Assembly: GCF_000213175.1 (NCBI RefSeq)
Contig: NW_009799099.1
Location: forward strand, 5,275,985 to 5,339,984
Source of the DNA: Neurospora tetrasperma FGSC 2508
Lineage: Eukaryota > Ascomycota > Sordariomycetes > Sordariales > Sordariaceae
Direction: 5' to 3'
Length of the DNA stretch: 64,000 nt
A program made the translations under genes and the position numbers. Position 1 is the stretch's first letter. Each line of letters begins with the position of its first letter. Shown one piece after another: positions 25,744-37,150 of the stretch. Below the pieces are notes generated by a model, which made no database searches, was not told the DNA's origin, and was given only the letters and a program-made list of their open reading frames with translations.

Positions 25744-26208
25744 TATTTAACCGGAGATGCCCGGAGTATACAAGGGTTTAGGAAAGATTTAAAGGAGCCG
25801 GAATGTGCAGCTATAATTGCATCGCGAAATACCGGAGTCTCGTGTCGCCAACTCGCCTAGCAATTCGATTGTAGCATTAGAAGTATTATTAGAATTTCTA
25901 AACGCTGCCAAAATTACTATACCCTTAAAGCGCTTCCTGGAAGGGGTAGAAAGGAGAAGTTAACCCCTGCAGAAAAGCGATATATCCGTCGAATGGTCAA
26001 AAGGAGCCCTCGGATAAGCTAGAGAGCCCTCATTAATGAGAGTAGTATCATCGTCACCAAAAATACTATACGGAAGATTCTAGGGAAGGATTATTAATGA
26101 AAGTAGATCTCAATAAAGAGAATTCCTTTCTCAAAGGACGATGCTAAGAAGAGATTAGAACATTCTAAGGCATTTCGCCATTAAAAGGAAGTTTTATTGG
26201 AGGTAGGC
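25744..26208 (+). pseudogene. Tc1 transposase, N-terminal half
   Basis: The frame starting near 25744 carries two helix-turn-helix DNA-binding units. The first reads PECAAIIASRNTGVSCRQLA. The second covers LTPAEKRYIRRMVKRSPRIS followed by RALINES and TIRKILGKDY, the Tc3/Tc1 paired-type domain that binds the terminal repeats. Between them is a GRGRKEK hinge of the GRPR type. It ends in KKRLEHSKAFRH and VLLE, just where the first catalytic Asp segment should begin. Several in-frame stops at likely Gln/Trp sites (for example after CRQLA and after SPRIS) make it a pseudogene. No in-frame ATG was found upstream. Confidence 0.8.
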
Positions 26209-26394
26209 CTATCTTTTTCTCAAATTTTTCTCACCTCACTATTAACCAAGAAAATGCATAGGGAAATTATTCCAATAAATATTAAAGTAATTAAAAGTAT
26301 TTAAACTGAAAATTATTATTTTAATATTTATATATTTTTATATATATATAATAGTATATAATAAAAACTTAATATTAAATAATATATATCTATT

Positions 26395-26420
26395 TGCAGG
26401 GGCCTCGCCGGCCCCCTGCA
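26395..26420. other. GC-rich perfect-type hairpin
   Basis: Arms TGCAGGGGCC and GGCCCCCTGCA around a TCGCC loop, with one extra C in the right arm. It abuts the telomere-like array and stands in AT-rich DNA. Confidence 0.8.
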
Positions 26421-26430
26421 CCCCTGGAGC

Positions 26431-26478
26431 TAACCCTAATCCTGACTAACCCTAACCCTAACTACCCCTAACCCTAAT
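26431..26478 (+). repeat. interstitial telomere-like CCCTAA array
   Basis: About seven CCCTAA units (TTAGGG on the minus strand), some with one extra or changed base, such as CCTGACTAA and CTACCCCTAA. TTAGGG is the usual telomere repeat of filamentous fungi. Confidence 0.85.
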
Positions 26479-26680
26479 ATTCCTACTATAAAAATTATCT
26501 TTATTAGTATTTGAAGATTCATTTTTCTTTACTAATTAAAAAAAAATCTTAAAACTTTATTTTCATTATAATAATATGTATTAAGAATTCCTAGTATATT
26601 ATTTTGATAATTTTTATTTAATATTGAGTTTAAACTTTTATTTTAGATAGCTTTTTTATTCTTTTATAAAATAAAAACTT

Positions 26681-26752
26681 AACTCTAAGCTGGATTGAAC
26701 AGACAACCTCTACAACGTTAAAGCAATATAATAACCATTAAGCCACTAAGCT
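26681..26752 (-). tRNA. tRNA-Val(AAC)-like sequence, degenerate
   Basis: A 72-nt cloverleaf can be drawn on the minus strand. The acceptor stem pairs at six of seven positions (AGCTTAG with TAGAGTT). The T stem pairs at four of five. The anticodon stem pairs at four of five, with loop TTAACGT, hence anticodon AAC (valine). Box A (TGGCTTAATGG) and box B (GTTCAATCC) of the internal polymerase III promoter fit their consensus. The D stem is essentially lost, so this is more likely a tRNA pseudogene or the head of a tRNA-derived retroposon than a working tRNA. On the minus strand the telomere-like array follows about 200 bp downstream. Confidence 0.55.
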
Positions 26753-26830
26753 TGTTGAGCAACTAACTCAGATTATTAGAAAGGGATGCCTTGCCCTTGC
26801 TTATATTATTAAAGACTAAAAGAAAAAAAA

Positions 26831-26889
26831 GAAAAAATGGAAAAAAATATTTCAAGTGCAAAAATTTGAAATTTTTTTTCCATTTTTTC
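26831..26889. other. long A/T inverted repeat (hairpin)
   Basis: A purine-rich arm at 26831-26855 pairs almost perfectly with a pyrimidine-rich arm at 26866-26889 across a 10-base spacer. It could extrude as a cruciform or mark a snap-back replication product. Confidence 0.8.
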
Positions 26890-26918
26890 TTTTCCAAAAA
26901 TCTCAATTTTCAATTTCC

Positions 26919-26937
26919 AACCCTAACCCTAACCCCC
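26919..26937 (+). repeat. second short CCCTAA array
   Basis: AACCCTAACCCTAACCCCC, in the same orientation as the array at 26431, with the tRNA-like sequence between the two. Confidence 0.8.
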
Positions 26938-27360
26938 TTGAAGAATTTCAGGGTTCAAGGCGCTATTGTAACTAAAACTCTTCTTTTTATCTTCTTTTTC
27001 CTTTTACTCAACGACCAGAGCGTGCACTGTAATGCAACTGGTACCAAAATAACCGCTTTATTTTTCTCCTCATTTTGACAACTTGTGCACTTTGCTGTAC
27101 GCGATGGTTGAGGAGCAATTTCAATTGCAAAGGAAAAAGTGGCTTTTTACAACTGAAAGCACGGGCCTCGAGTTTGGCAAATGTTTCGAATTTCCCTTTT
27201 CGGACAATAGGCTCCGTAATTAATGGTATTTAGACCGCTATAGACAGAACCGCCGCGCCTTCCTCGCGACGATGTGGGGCCCATGGCACCACGACCTCTG
27301 GTGTGGAATCTTCGACTGCCATGACACTTTTGGGCCCCGGACATCGCTCTCTGAAGTCAT

Positions 27361-27957
27361 AGGCGTTTCAATAAATTCAAGCCCGGATTAGTTAATTTCA
27401 AAGCCTACGTTAAAGCTTCCATTACTTTAATAGTTTAGGGAATAATTTAGAAGGGTAGACGGTTAGACCTTATTATTATAGACTGTAATACAACTATAAT
27501 AAGGAATAGATATATTTCAATTCTTATGTCGATGCTTTAGAGTAAGGATTAGCTCCTCATTATCGTCCGGGAACCTTTTTTCTCCAAAATAATACGAAAA
27601 TCCATACCTTAAAGCAAACTAAGGACTAATTAGAGGACTACGGCATTTGGTGTATAGCGCATCCTATTTATAGCCTGGATTTGAACCCCATCGAGTACGT
27701 CTGGAATAAAATGAAGAGGATGTTGAGAAAAGAGTTCTTAGAGCTCTATTTGCTAATGGAGAACGAAGCAAATGAGCGTCGAATTAGAGAGATACTTATT
27801 AGCATTTGAAATCGCATCCCTCAAGACTTCATTAATGGCCTTATCGATTCAATGCCCAAACGCCTCGAGGTTTGCAGAAGAAATAAAGGCTGGTATACCA
27901 AATACTAAATTAGATTCTAGCCTTTCATTTGCAATAAGAATTATTAAAAAATATTGA
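27361..27957 (+). pseudogene. Tc1 transposase, C-terminal catalytic part
   Basis: The DDE domain resumes here with NKFKPGLVNFKAYVKASITL and then a GRRLDLIIIDC strand. A frame change near 27570 leads into LQNNTKIHTLKQTKD and LEDYGI. The second catalytic Asp, normally in a QDNA motif, reads Asn. Next come YSLDLNPIEYVWNKMK, with the final catalytic Glu intact, and the conserved carboxyl end PQDFINGLIDSMPKRLEV and KGWYTKY, followed by a stop. The SDES segment with the first Asp is missing or displaced by the insert. The enzyme is inactive; it may once have served other copies of this family. Confidence 0.85.
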
Positions 27958-28055
27958 GATTTGGTAGTGGAATACACTCTAGAAGGTTGGTATTAAGATG
28001 TTGATAAATGGGGTGCATTAGGCATTGGGGGGTGGTAACAGTATTTTTTAATCAT

Positions 28056-28540
28056 GAGTTTACCTTCTATCACTAATTTATAGTGTTTGCAGTTACTCCT
28101 TCCATCTTATTTTATATTTAGCATTTTTAATACTATTAACTTCTCTCTGTCCCTCTCCCTCTCCCTCTCCCTCTTTCTCCTTCTCTTTCTCTTATATTCA
28201 ACTCTTTATTACTTTTATTAATTATTAACCATTAGTACAATTTTAAACTCCTAGCGCTACTATATTAATTATTTTTAAATACAATAATTTTTAGTTCAAG
28301 TAGCGCTTTAACAATATATTAAAAGAAGAAGAAGAGCGCTGTAACTTGCTCGTTACTAATTACTAACGGACTTCTACTAATTGGGTCGGTATTAAGATAG
28401 TATTGCTAACCAAAATAATCTTCTTTATAAGAAGAAGACTACGGCTATCAAACTTTCTTTCCCTATCCGTTTAAAGTAGTATGTTACCCTTATGATCAAT
28501 TATAATTCAGATTATTCTAATTCGGGATTTAAATAGTTAA
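28056..28540. other. spacer between the Tc1 element and E2
   Basis: No gene seen. It holds a pyrimidine tract (28141-28193) and a small inverted pair, AGCGCTACT near 28254 and AAGTAGCGCT near 28300. Confidence 0.6.
28141..28193. repeat. CCCTCT polypyrimidine tract
   Basis: A run of CCCTCT units followed by CTT/CTCC mixtures, entirely pyrimidine on this strand apart from one G. A candidate for triplex-prone DNA. Confidence 0.85.
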
Positions 28541-28743
28541 TATCATAGGGCTAGCGCCCGGGTCATAGATTCTGGTCTCTGAGACTAGAGCTATTATTAG
28601 CCACAGTGGCGCAGAGCGCACAGCCTTAATAAAAACCTCTCAGCGCCGGTGGATCTGTATTTCAAATAGACTTTTCCTCCTCTATAGAACCTTAATTAAA
28701 TTATATATTTAGTACCCGTATTAACTGTACTATCTCTATTATA
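28541..28743 (+). repeat. 5' LTR of E2, 203 bp
   Basis: Starts TATCATAGGGCTAGCGCCC and ends CTCTATTATA, the RIP-altered form of the E-family termini. Exactly the length of both E1 LTRs. The left flank is GTTAA; the partner duplication was not found. Confidence 0.9.
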
Positions 28744-31700
28744 TTAGATTCTATCTATTAATAGAACCGATAGATTAAAATATACCGCTACTATAATAGT
28801 AAGGGTAATAATATACTATATCGAATATAGAAGAAGAAGCAATATAATTAATAGAAGTTTAGTAAATAGAGAGGGATAATTTTATTAGAAGTATATTTAT
28901 ACATTCGGTATTCGCTAATGCTATTAAAATTATAATTAGTATATTACTTACTACCTAAAGAGTATAGGGCAACTCCCAAACGCTTATGTAAATAATTATT
29001 TATATATCTACTATAACCCCCGGCGTTGTAATTAGTACTACCCAAAAAGCCGTTCCTTTTACCGCTCCTAATACTAAATATAAAAAAATTTAATAGTTAA
29101 AATAGGACGGATTTACCTCAACCTTCTCCCTATTCCTTATATAGTTACGCTTTATTTATAAAAAAGAGAAAATAATTAGAACGATTTCTAATAATAAATC
29201 GGAATAGCTAATATTATTTAATATACTCCCTTATAATAAAATAACTAAGGTAGAGGCTTTCTAACACTAAAGCTATATAAATAATTCCTACCGGCCTACC
29301 AATTAGTTCAATTATTTAGAGTTAGTCTTTAGTAGCGAAAATGAAATGTAATTCGTATTAATTCGCCTATAAACTATTCACTAACGTAAGAACTAGAACT
29401 TCGCCGATTTCTTCCCGGTCTTTAAAGAAAATTTAATAAAAATAGGGGGTTTCGTATAGGGAAACGAGTTGCAATTCGCTTAATTAAATACTTCTATATC
29501 CAACGATCTACATAATTAATTAATTTTAATCTAAATACTTAAAATTGATAATAAATATATAAAAGATTTGAAAGATGTTACTTAGCGGTTCGAGGTAAAT
29601 AAAGCCTTTTATAAAATTAGCAGGAATAGTAAGGGAGCTACTAATTACTATTAAAAAATCTTTCCCCCCAATAGAAATAACTATAATTTACTTTTAAAGA
29701 ACGCCGACGGTAATACGTATATAATAATAGGCGCTAATAAGACTAAAAGCGAAAGTTATAATAAGGATACTAAGTATATTAAATAAATTTCCTAAGAGGA
29801 ATATAGTAAATAGTATTTAATTAAGCTTTATTTATATAATAAAGCTAGCGGGTATATAGATAATAACTATATATATAAACCGGCCTAGCGTCCTAACAGC
29901 GTTAGTATAAGAACTATTAAGGCTAAATTTTAAATCGATCCGTTATTGGAAGATATAAATAATTCGTCCTCTAAAAATTAGGTAAAAGAATAGCTTCTAT
30001 ATAAAGCCGGATATAAAAATAAATAAGAGTATTGAATAAGGAGGCGGGAGTTTCGAACTTCCCGGATCCTATAAAAATAAATATTATTAAAATCCTTATC
30101 GCTATTAATATTTAAAATCAATTCTCTACCCTTATTAATAAAGGTTACTAATATTATACTATTATTAATGGAAAAACCTTTAAGAAATTAAAAATTCTAG
30201 TAATTCCGATTCCTAGGATATAAATTAAAGGCGCCTCCGCCGAGATAGAAACTAAATTAAAAGCATCATCTATTTTAGGGCAGATATTTATAGCTACGAA
30301 TTAATTTTTTATATTTACATAATTTCTAAACTAAAATTCCCTATAATATTAGGAAAACTATAATGAATTATTATAAAAGCCTATTCAATACTATATAAAT
30401 ATGAACTCTAATATAGGGCAGCCGGGTATTAAATCCCGTATTTAGAATATATATTTAAGAAATCTTCCCTTTATATTAAAGAAATTAGAAAAATTATTTA
30501 CTTTTTAACTACAATCTTCGTAGCTATACTAAATAGGATTAAAAAGAAGAGCGGTAGAAAAGCTATAGAATTGATAATATTCGCTATTAGCTTACAAAAT
30601 ATTAAAAAAAGTTCTCAAACCTAAAATTAATATAATTAATAAAGAATTAAAAGCGAGGATTCCTACTAATATATACAATTTATTCTACGTATAGAAGTAA
30701 TTGGAAGTAAATAAAATTAATTTATATCGCCCTAATATTAATTATAAAATAGATATTGAAAAGGATAAGAATGGTAGAAAGATATTGCTCCCTTATAATC
30801 CGCTTTATAATATATTTTAAAAAGAATTTCTAATATTAAAGAAGATATTTGAAGACCTCTTTAATAAGGGGTTTATCCGTACTAATAACTCCCTAGCCGT
30901 AGTACCTATCCTCTTTATTCGGAAATTAAGCGGTAATTTACAATTCTATTACAATTATCGGGCTCTAAACGCTATTACAAAAACCGACTATTACCCTCTA
31001 CCCTTAATAAAAAAAACCTTCCGTATTACAGTTAAAGTAAAGTATTTTACTAAAATAAATATAGTATAAACGTTTACAAAATTTGTATAATTAAGGGAGA
31101 GGAAGGGAAGATAGCTTTCTGTATATAGTATAGCCTTTTCAAATAGCTTATAATACTATTTAAATTATTAAAACTCTAACGATTTTCTAATGCTATATTA
31201 ATAGTATTTTAGTAATTACCTTAATAATTTCGCTTCAACCTATATAAATAATATAGTAATTTTCTCATTTAAATTGAAAGAAAGACTATCTAGCGAAAGT
31301 CCGTAAAGTAGTAAAGTGGTTGGCTATAGTTAAATTCTATTTAGATTCTAAAAAGTATAAATTTGCTATTAAAAGCGTAAAATACTTTAATTTTATTATT
31401 ATTATAAATATATATATTTAGGCGGACCCCGAAAAAATTAAAGCGGTTATAGATTAGGAAGCCCTAATACTATAGAAAGGAGTAAAGAACTTCCTTAATT
31501 TTATTAATTATTATTATATATTTATTAAGGAACTATCTTCTATAATAGGACTATTAACTATATTTATAAAAAAGGAGGTCCCCTTCGAATAGATTACTAA
31601 ATATAATTCGGCGTTCTAACGGTTAAGGACGCTTTTCATAAAAGCCCTTATCCTTATATAGTAGGATCCCAATCTACCTATATTTTTAGAGGCTAACTAT

Positions 31701-34290
31701 AATAATTATAGGTTTAGTAGTATCCTTATATAGGAAAGGGATAGTAAATAGACTATAATTATATACTATTCCTAGAAATTTACCTCCATAGAGTGTAATT
31801 ATTTTATTTATAATAAAAAGAGATTAATAGTTATATAATATTTAGAAGAATAATTAAGATAATTCAAGAGTAATAAAATATATATTTTTATTACTAATTA
31901 TTAGAACTTTAAATATCTTTTAAAAAAGGAAAAAACTCTCTAAGTATTAAATAATATTAAACTAAGCTTCTCTTGAAATACAATTTCAAAATCTAATACT
32001 GATTGGGTAAATTTATTATAATATTTAATACCCTATTCCGGCGGGATTAGGATAAGTCTAACGAAGAGGACGCGGAAGCGAAGGAAATATAATTAATTTC
32101 TTAAAAAGCTCTTAAGAATTATATTTATATAGTAGCTTCTTTAATAATTATAAGGGAGGGCGTAAAGGTATTTAAGAATCCAAATTTATATTAGTTTTAT
32201 GAAAAAATGATCTAATAGGATATAATTTACTGAAGTATCCTCTATATAATTACTAATAGCGACCAAAGCCTTCCTACTATAGTCTAAAACTTAAAAGTAT
32301 AATTAGGAAAATACTTAAATAATAATTTAAGGAAGTTGTATTACTAAAGCCGTATTTGAATCCCCGGAGCCCTAGTTATTATAGAAGCAATTACCCTTTA
32401 TATATCTCTAGAGGATTTAGAGAAGAATACTCTACGTATATATATTATTTAAAGGATATATAATTTAATTACCCTTGGCTATCCTAAGAGAGAAGGAATA
32501 ATATATACTATTAATAGAAATTTCTATTAATTATGAATAGGTATTTATATTCATCGGTTTATAGGAAACTATAATATTCATAAGAGGGTTAAATATTAGA
32601 GAGAATAAAAGAGAAGATTATTTAAATTACTACTAATCCTAAATTAATTCTTCAAAAATATCCAAATAGATTTTAATACCAACCTCCTACCCTTAGGAAA
32701 CTATATAAACCTGCTAATTATTAAAGACCGGTTTAGTAAAGTAGTAATTTTAAAGCCTATACCTACTATAAAATAAAAATAATTATTAAAATTTTCCTTT
32801 AATATTTTATATACTATCATAGTTAGCCCTAGTCTATTGTTAATAATAGAGGTCCTAACTAAACTAATAGTTTCTAGAAATATTTTAATAATCTCCTTAG
32901 AGTAGAGTAATAATTAAATATAGCCTTCTAACTTTAGACTAACGGTAGGTTAGAGCGTATAAATTAAAAGTATAAATATTCTTAGAATCTTTGTAAATTA
33001 TATATAAATTAATTAGGACCGCTAGTACCCCGCTATAGAATTAATAATTAATAGTAGAATTAGTACTATAATCGGAATATTTCCGTTTTTAGCTACCTAC
33101 GGCTACTATTCGTAGTCCCCTATAACCGTTATACCCTAATTAATAGAAGCTGAACTTACCGACCTATAGAAGAGAATTAAAAGCTTTATTATATAACTAT
33201 AGTAAATTATAAATCTTTATTAAGCAATAATAACCGTTTTAATATAGGATTAGGAATATTTTATAAACTATAAGGAGTAATTAGCCAAAGTCTTTAAGGA
33301 GGGGGATAAAATATAATTAAACTCAAAAACTTTAGAACTAAACGCCCTAAAAAGAAGTTAGATTATGTTTATACTAAATATATAATTTTAAAAATTCTGA
33401 ACCTATACGTTATAAAGTTTACTAATTTTATTATTAGAGTCTTTAATAAATTCTATATAAATTTCCTATAATATATTTAAAATAATCTCCTATTAGGGTA
33501 GATCGTTACTAACCCCTAACCCTTGATTATTATAGTTAATAGTAAGAAACAATACATCATAAAGGAAATCCTATACTATTAAATAAAGAAAGGGTATAGG
33601 AAAGTGTTAATAAAATAAGTAGGATAAGTAGAATAAATATAGGAACTTTTATAAGGAATAGCTAACGCTATAGTATTAAACTATTTTAAAGCTAAATATA
33701 ATCCACCTCTTAGTAGTAATAGTTCAGCCGAATATTTTATTATTAAATATAAAAAGTAATAATATCGGCTATAAAAAGGAAGGAAAGGAGCGATATTAAT
33801 TCTAAATTTTTCTACTTCTTCTAAATCATTTTTTTATAATTTTTTCCTACTTCTATCGTATTTATCCTTATTTGTAAAACCGCTACCCAATCCTAAATCG
33901 CTCTTAATTTATAAAGAGGGGGGGCCGCCAATAAAAGGGGAGGGGGGAGGGGGAATGCCGCCTCGGTATAATATAAATATTTATAATTAGTAAAATGAAA
34001 AGAAAAGAGAGGTTAATACTAAATTTTTGGAGTAGGTAGAAAAATAGAAAGAAAAGGGTAGGAGTAATATACCGGTTAATAAATCCCTTCTTATATAAAT
34101 CGGCAATATTCCTCCAAATATCTATATATTAATTAAAATTCTCCTTTACTACTACTTTAGCCGTAGCGCCGGTCGCTACCTCCTAAATAGCGGTCGTACG
34201 TAGGGTTATAGGCAATACCCAATCGTATTACTTACTATTATTATAATAACTGGTATATATAATATAACTAAGTACTCTAAAATAAGTTTG
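28541..34290 (+). mobile_element. Ty3/gypsy LTR element E2, 3' end missing
   Basis: A second copy of the E family, opposite in orientation to E1. It starts with a 203-bp LTR and follows E1 nearly base for base in spacing to about 34290. Gag-like sequence lies at about 28.9-30.1 kb, protease at about 30.1-30.4 kb, reverse transcriptase at about 30.88-31.55 kb, RNase H at about 31.7-32.0 kb and integrase at about 32.65-33.3 kb. A G-rich tract at 33900-33960 matches the C-rich 3' part of E1. Homology stops near 34290, before the last 800 bp and the 3' LTR. The copy carries many RIP-type breaks. A G-rich segment near 38650-38760 weakly resembles the missing 3' part of E1, so the end may have been displaced by later insertions. 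Confidence 0.88.
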
Positions 34291-36100
34291 CTAAGGCCCC
34301 TATTTACGGGAAGGATAGAGCCTTTTGGAAACCTTGCGGGCACCCTACTTAACCACGCCCGCAAGGCTGCCTCCGGCCTAATCCTTCCCGGGGCATTACG
34401 CTTCCTACTTAGAATACCAAATACAAGGTCTTCTTATAGGAATCCCAGACTCCCGCAATAATAAATTAAAGGAATACTATTTAGTAATCGAATCAAAAGA
34501 GGAGTAGCGTAAGGAAATCATAAAGTATGCCTAAAAAGGAATAAATTATCGACAATACTAGAATAAAAGAATAAAGGAACAGAGAAAAAATAATTATATC
34601 AATTATAAATACTATTTATATTATAGCTATAGTAAAAATTGAAGTACTATCTATTTAACGCTTAATTGTGCTTTAAAAACTCTTCGAGAAGTTTTACTAT
34701 ACAAATCTAATTTATAGTAACATTATAGCACTACTAAACCTAATTATCGTTTATAATAGCGCAGCCGGGGGTATTAATAGCTATAGGGTCACTAAGGGCA
34801 ATACTATTACTACTAAAACCGGAGACTATACGAATAAGAGTAACTGCGCTATTACTATTAAAATTGAATATAATACACGCAAAAATAATCGTACTACCAT
34901 TAGAATTAAAAATAATATAAACCGGGTTTATTACGCTACTAATACTAAGGCTAGAGGGAATATAATTATAGAAGATATTCTTTATATATAATATATAGTA
35001 TCCCTTCTATTAAAAGATAGTAGTATTATAGTACAAAGTATAGGGGAAGCTAATAATATTATTCAGGAGACTATTTTATACTAAACAACTATATATATAC
35101 TTAGTAAATTATTAAATAGTATAAATAAAAGTATCTAAAATCTAATAATATTCAGCCGGGCTCTTTAATATTATAGTAATAATTATAGATTAAATAGTAT
35201 TACGGGTATTATAAAAACCAATAGGAATATTTAATATATATTCATTAATAATATAAATATAAGTTATAGTTTGAAAGTCGATAATTAAAAAATAAAATAT
35301 TAATTAAAAAAAAGGGCGAGAAAAAGAAGGATATAGGGCTTATAGGAAGTTAAAATAAAATAAATCTTACTAATAACAATTTTACGAAAAGCGTTAGGAC
35401 TAGTAAATCTCTTATTAAATTGTAGGACTATAATAGAATTTAAAATATAATAAAGGTAGGGAATTTTACTGATAGTACTATACAAATTAATATAAAAATT
35501 AAGAATAATAGAAGGGATAAATATATTGGTTTTAAGGGATTTCAAAATCCGGATTACTATAAAAAATATAAAAGAATATTGTAAGCTCTAAGTGAATTAG
35601 AACCGCAAAATTAAGAGAAGCCGTAGAGCTTAGAGAAACTTCCGGGGAAAAAACCTTAAAGTCGGAAGTAAGGTCGATTGAGCTAGGACGGTTATAATTA
35701 GAGGAAGGTATTTTTAATAATATTATTATAGGAAAGAAAGAAGGTAAGAGGGAATTAGGAAGGGATATTGCGGGGAGGATTATATAAATAGAAGGAAAGG
35801 CCTTTATACTATTAAAAATAGGAATAGAATTGAAGGTTAGGAAGTAAAAGGACGGGGCGGAGGTGAATATAAATAGGAGTAATAAAGTAGAAGGGTAGGG
35901 ACGTAAATAAAAAGATAGGACGGAGAAGCGGGAAGAAGGCGGAGGAAGGGGTAGTAAAAGTTAAGACGGAAAAGCGGCGAAGGAAGGCGACGTCCCTAAT
36001 TATATCCCTATTATATTTATTATTTTAGTATTAGAATAATATAGCGAAGGAAGAAACGAAATTAATTTACTATAGCGGTAAGGAAGAACCGTTATAATTA
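34291..36100. other. unclassified segment after E2
   Basis: The first 180 bp (34291-34470) are RIP-spared and contain a double palindrome. Beyond, a plus-strand frame at about 34730-34990 reads as plausible protein rich in Thr, Asn and Ile, but I could not assign it to a family. From about 35580 the plus strand becomes very purine-rich. Probably part of another LTR element whose integrase end follows at 36100-37150. Confidence 0.45.
34307..34390. other. nested palindrome
   Basis: Outer arms CGGGAAGGAT (34307-34316) and ATCCTTCCCG (34381-34390) enclose inner arms CCTTGCGGGC (34332-34341) and GCCCGCAAGG (34357-34366), all perfect. It lies exactly where E2 homology ends. Confidence 0.85.
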
Positions 36101-37150
36101 TAAACAAAATAGGAATAATATAGGTAAATTATAACTGAAATAAAGCTGGGGGTTTTTATCCGGCGGCGCTTAATACTATACGGTTTTCCCTTCTAGAGAA
36201 TTAGAGAAGGACCCTATGCTAATAAGGTGCTATAATTATATAGTAAGGGTAAAAGAATATTATTATTATAAATATTTTGATATAGCCTAGTACCCCTAAA
36301 TAGATAGGTAAATAGAGAAGTAAACTTAGAATTTAGAATTATATTTCTAAGTTTTTCATAGGATAGAGTAGATGAATTAGGCTAAAATGTTTATACCTAT
36401 TTAATAGATATATAATAACTATTTTTATTACTATTATTAGGAAATCCCTATCGGAACTACTCTTCAAATACTATTTACAGAGGTTTGTAGATCCGGATTG
36501 GGGGCGAAAGATAGTATTCCCTATAGTAGCTACCGACCGAATTGTAGAATTACTTCGAAGTTAAGTAGAAATTATCGAAATTTTAGGAATTATTAATTAA
36601 AAATATACGAAATAGTATAATAAAGCCCGGAAGCCGAAGGAATTCGATATAGGGAGTTGGGTTTTGCTTAATGTAAAATATATTAAATAATAACGCCCGA
36701 ACGCTAAATTAGCTGATAAGCTTTTAGGACTATTTTAAATTACTAAAGTAGTTGGAAATAAGGAAATAGCGTACTAGTTTATATTCCTAGCAAATACCAA
36801 ATCTATTTAATATTCGCGATTATCCTACTAAAATTATACTATGGTAACCCTACTACAGCTATACTACGAAAAGAAATTATAAATATTAAGGAAAATAATA
36901 TTTAGTACGAAGTTAAGACGATTATAAAATATCAAAGGTCCGGTTGCTAATATTAGTTTTAGGTTAAATAGAAGGGGTATTCGAATAATAAGAATTTATA
37001 AGTTTTATAAGAGGATATAAATTGCTTGAATTTTTTTGAGGATTATAAAGTAAAAGAATTGTAATAGTAGAAAGACCGAAGTAGGCCAAATATTAGATCA
37101 ATAAGAATTAATTAGATAGAGGTAGGAGAATAACGATTATTCAGCGCTTA
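36100..37150 (+). mobile_element. Ty3/gypsy chromovirus 3' fragment (integrase end and chromodomain)
   Basis: The frame at about 36590-36790 has the KPKEFDIGSWVLLNVKYI type signature of the integrase carboxyl end, followed by an ADKLLG type segment. A weaker chromodomain-like stretch lies at about 36870-37080. This order at the end of pol marks a chromovirus, whose chromodomain guides integration to heterochromatin. The 5' limit is uncertain and no LTR pair was found for it. Many RIP-type breaks. Confidence 0.65.

Larger units (their letters stand above)
26209..27360. other. composite insert splitting the Tc1 transposase
   Basis: About 1.15 kb unrelated to the transposase. It contains, left to right, an AT-rich lead, a GC-rich hairpin, a telomere-like array, AT-rich DNA, a tRNA-Val-like sequence on the minus strand, a long A/T hairpin, a second short telomere-like array, and a balanced segment (27000-27350). 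That last segment has a 65-codon minus frame I do not recognise. The left edge GTAGGCC directly after the transposase frame looks like a splice donor, but over 1 kb is far too long for a usual fungal intron. I could not find a target duplication. Confidence 0.55.
25607..28055 (+). mobile_element. Tc1/mariner-type DNA transposon, interrupted
   Basis: Terminal inverted repeats pair ATGATCAAAAAATACTGTC (25607) with the reverse complement of the right end (ATGATTAAAAAATACTGTT), continuing into a C-run on each side. Between them lie the two halves of a Tc1-type transposase on the plus strand (25744-26208 and 27361-27957). They are split by about 1.15 kb of unrelated DNA. A TA lies inside each repeat (25619-25620 and 28042-28043), so the true ends could be CTGTCACC at 25621 and GGTAACAG at 28041 with a TA duplication. 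The match outside that TA argues for the longer repeats. RIP is light here. Confidence 0.85.

Noticed and set aside
26209-26400. GTAGGC donor after the transposase frame as evidence for an intron
   Set aside because: The gap is over 1 kb, contains unrelated repeats and displaces the first catalytic segment; fungal introns are normally below 150 bp.
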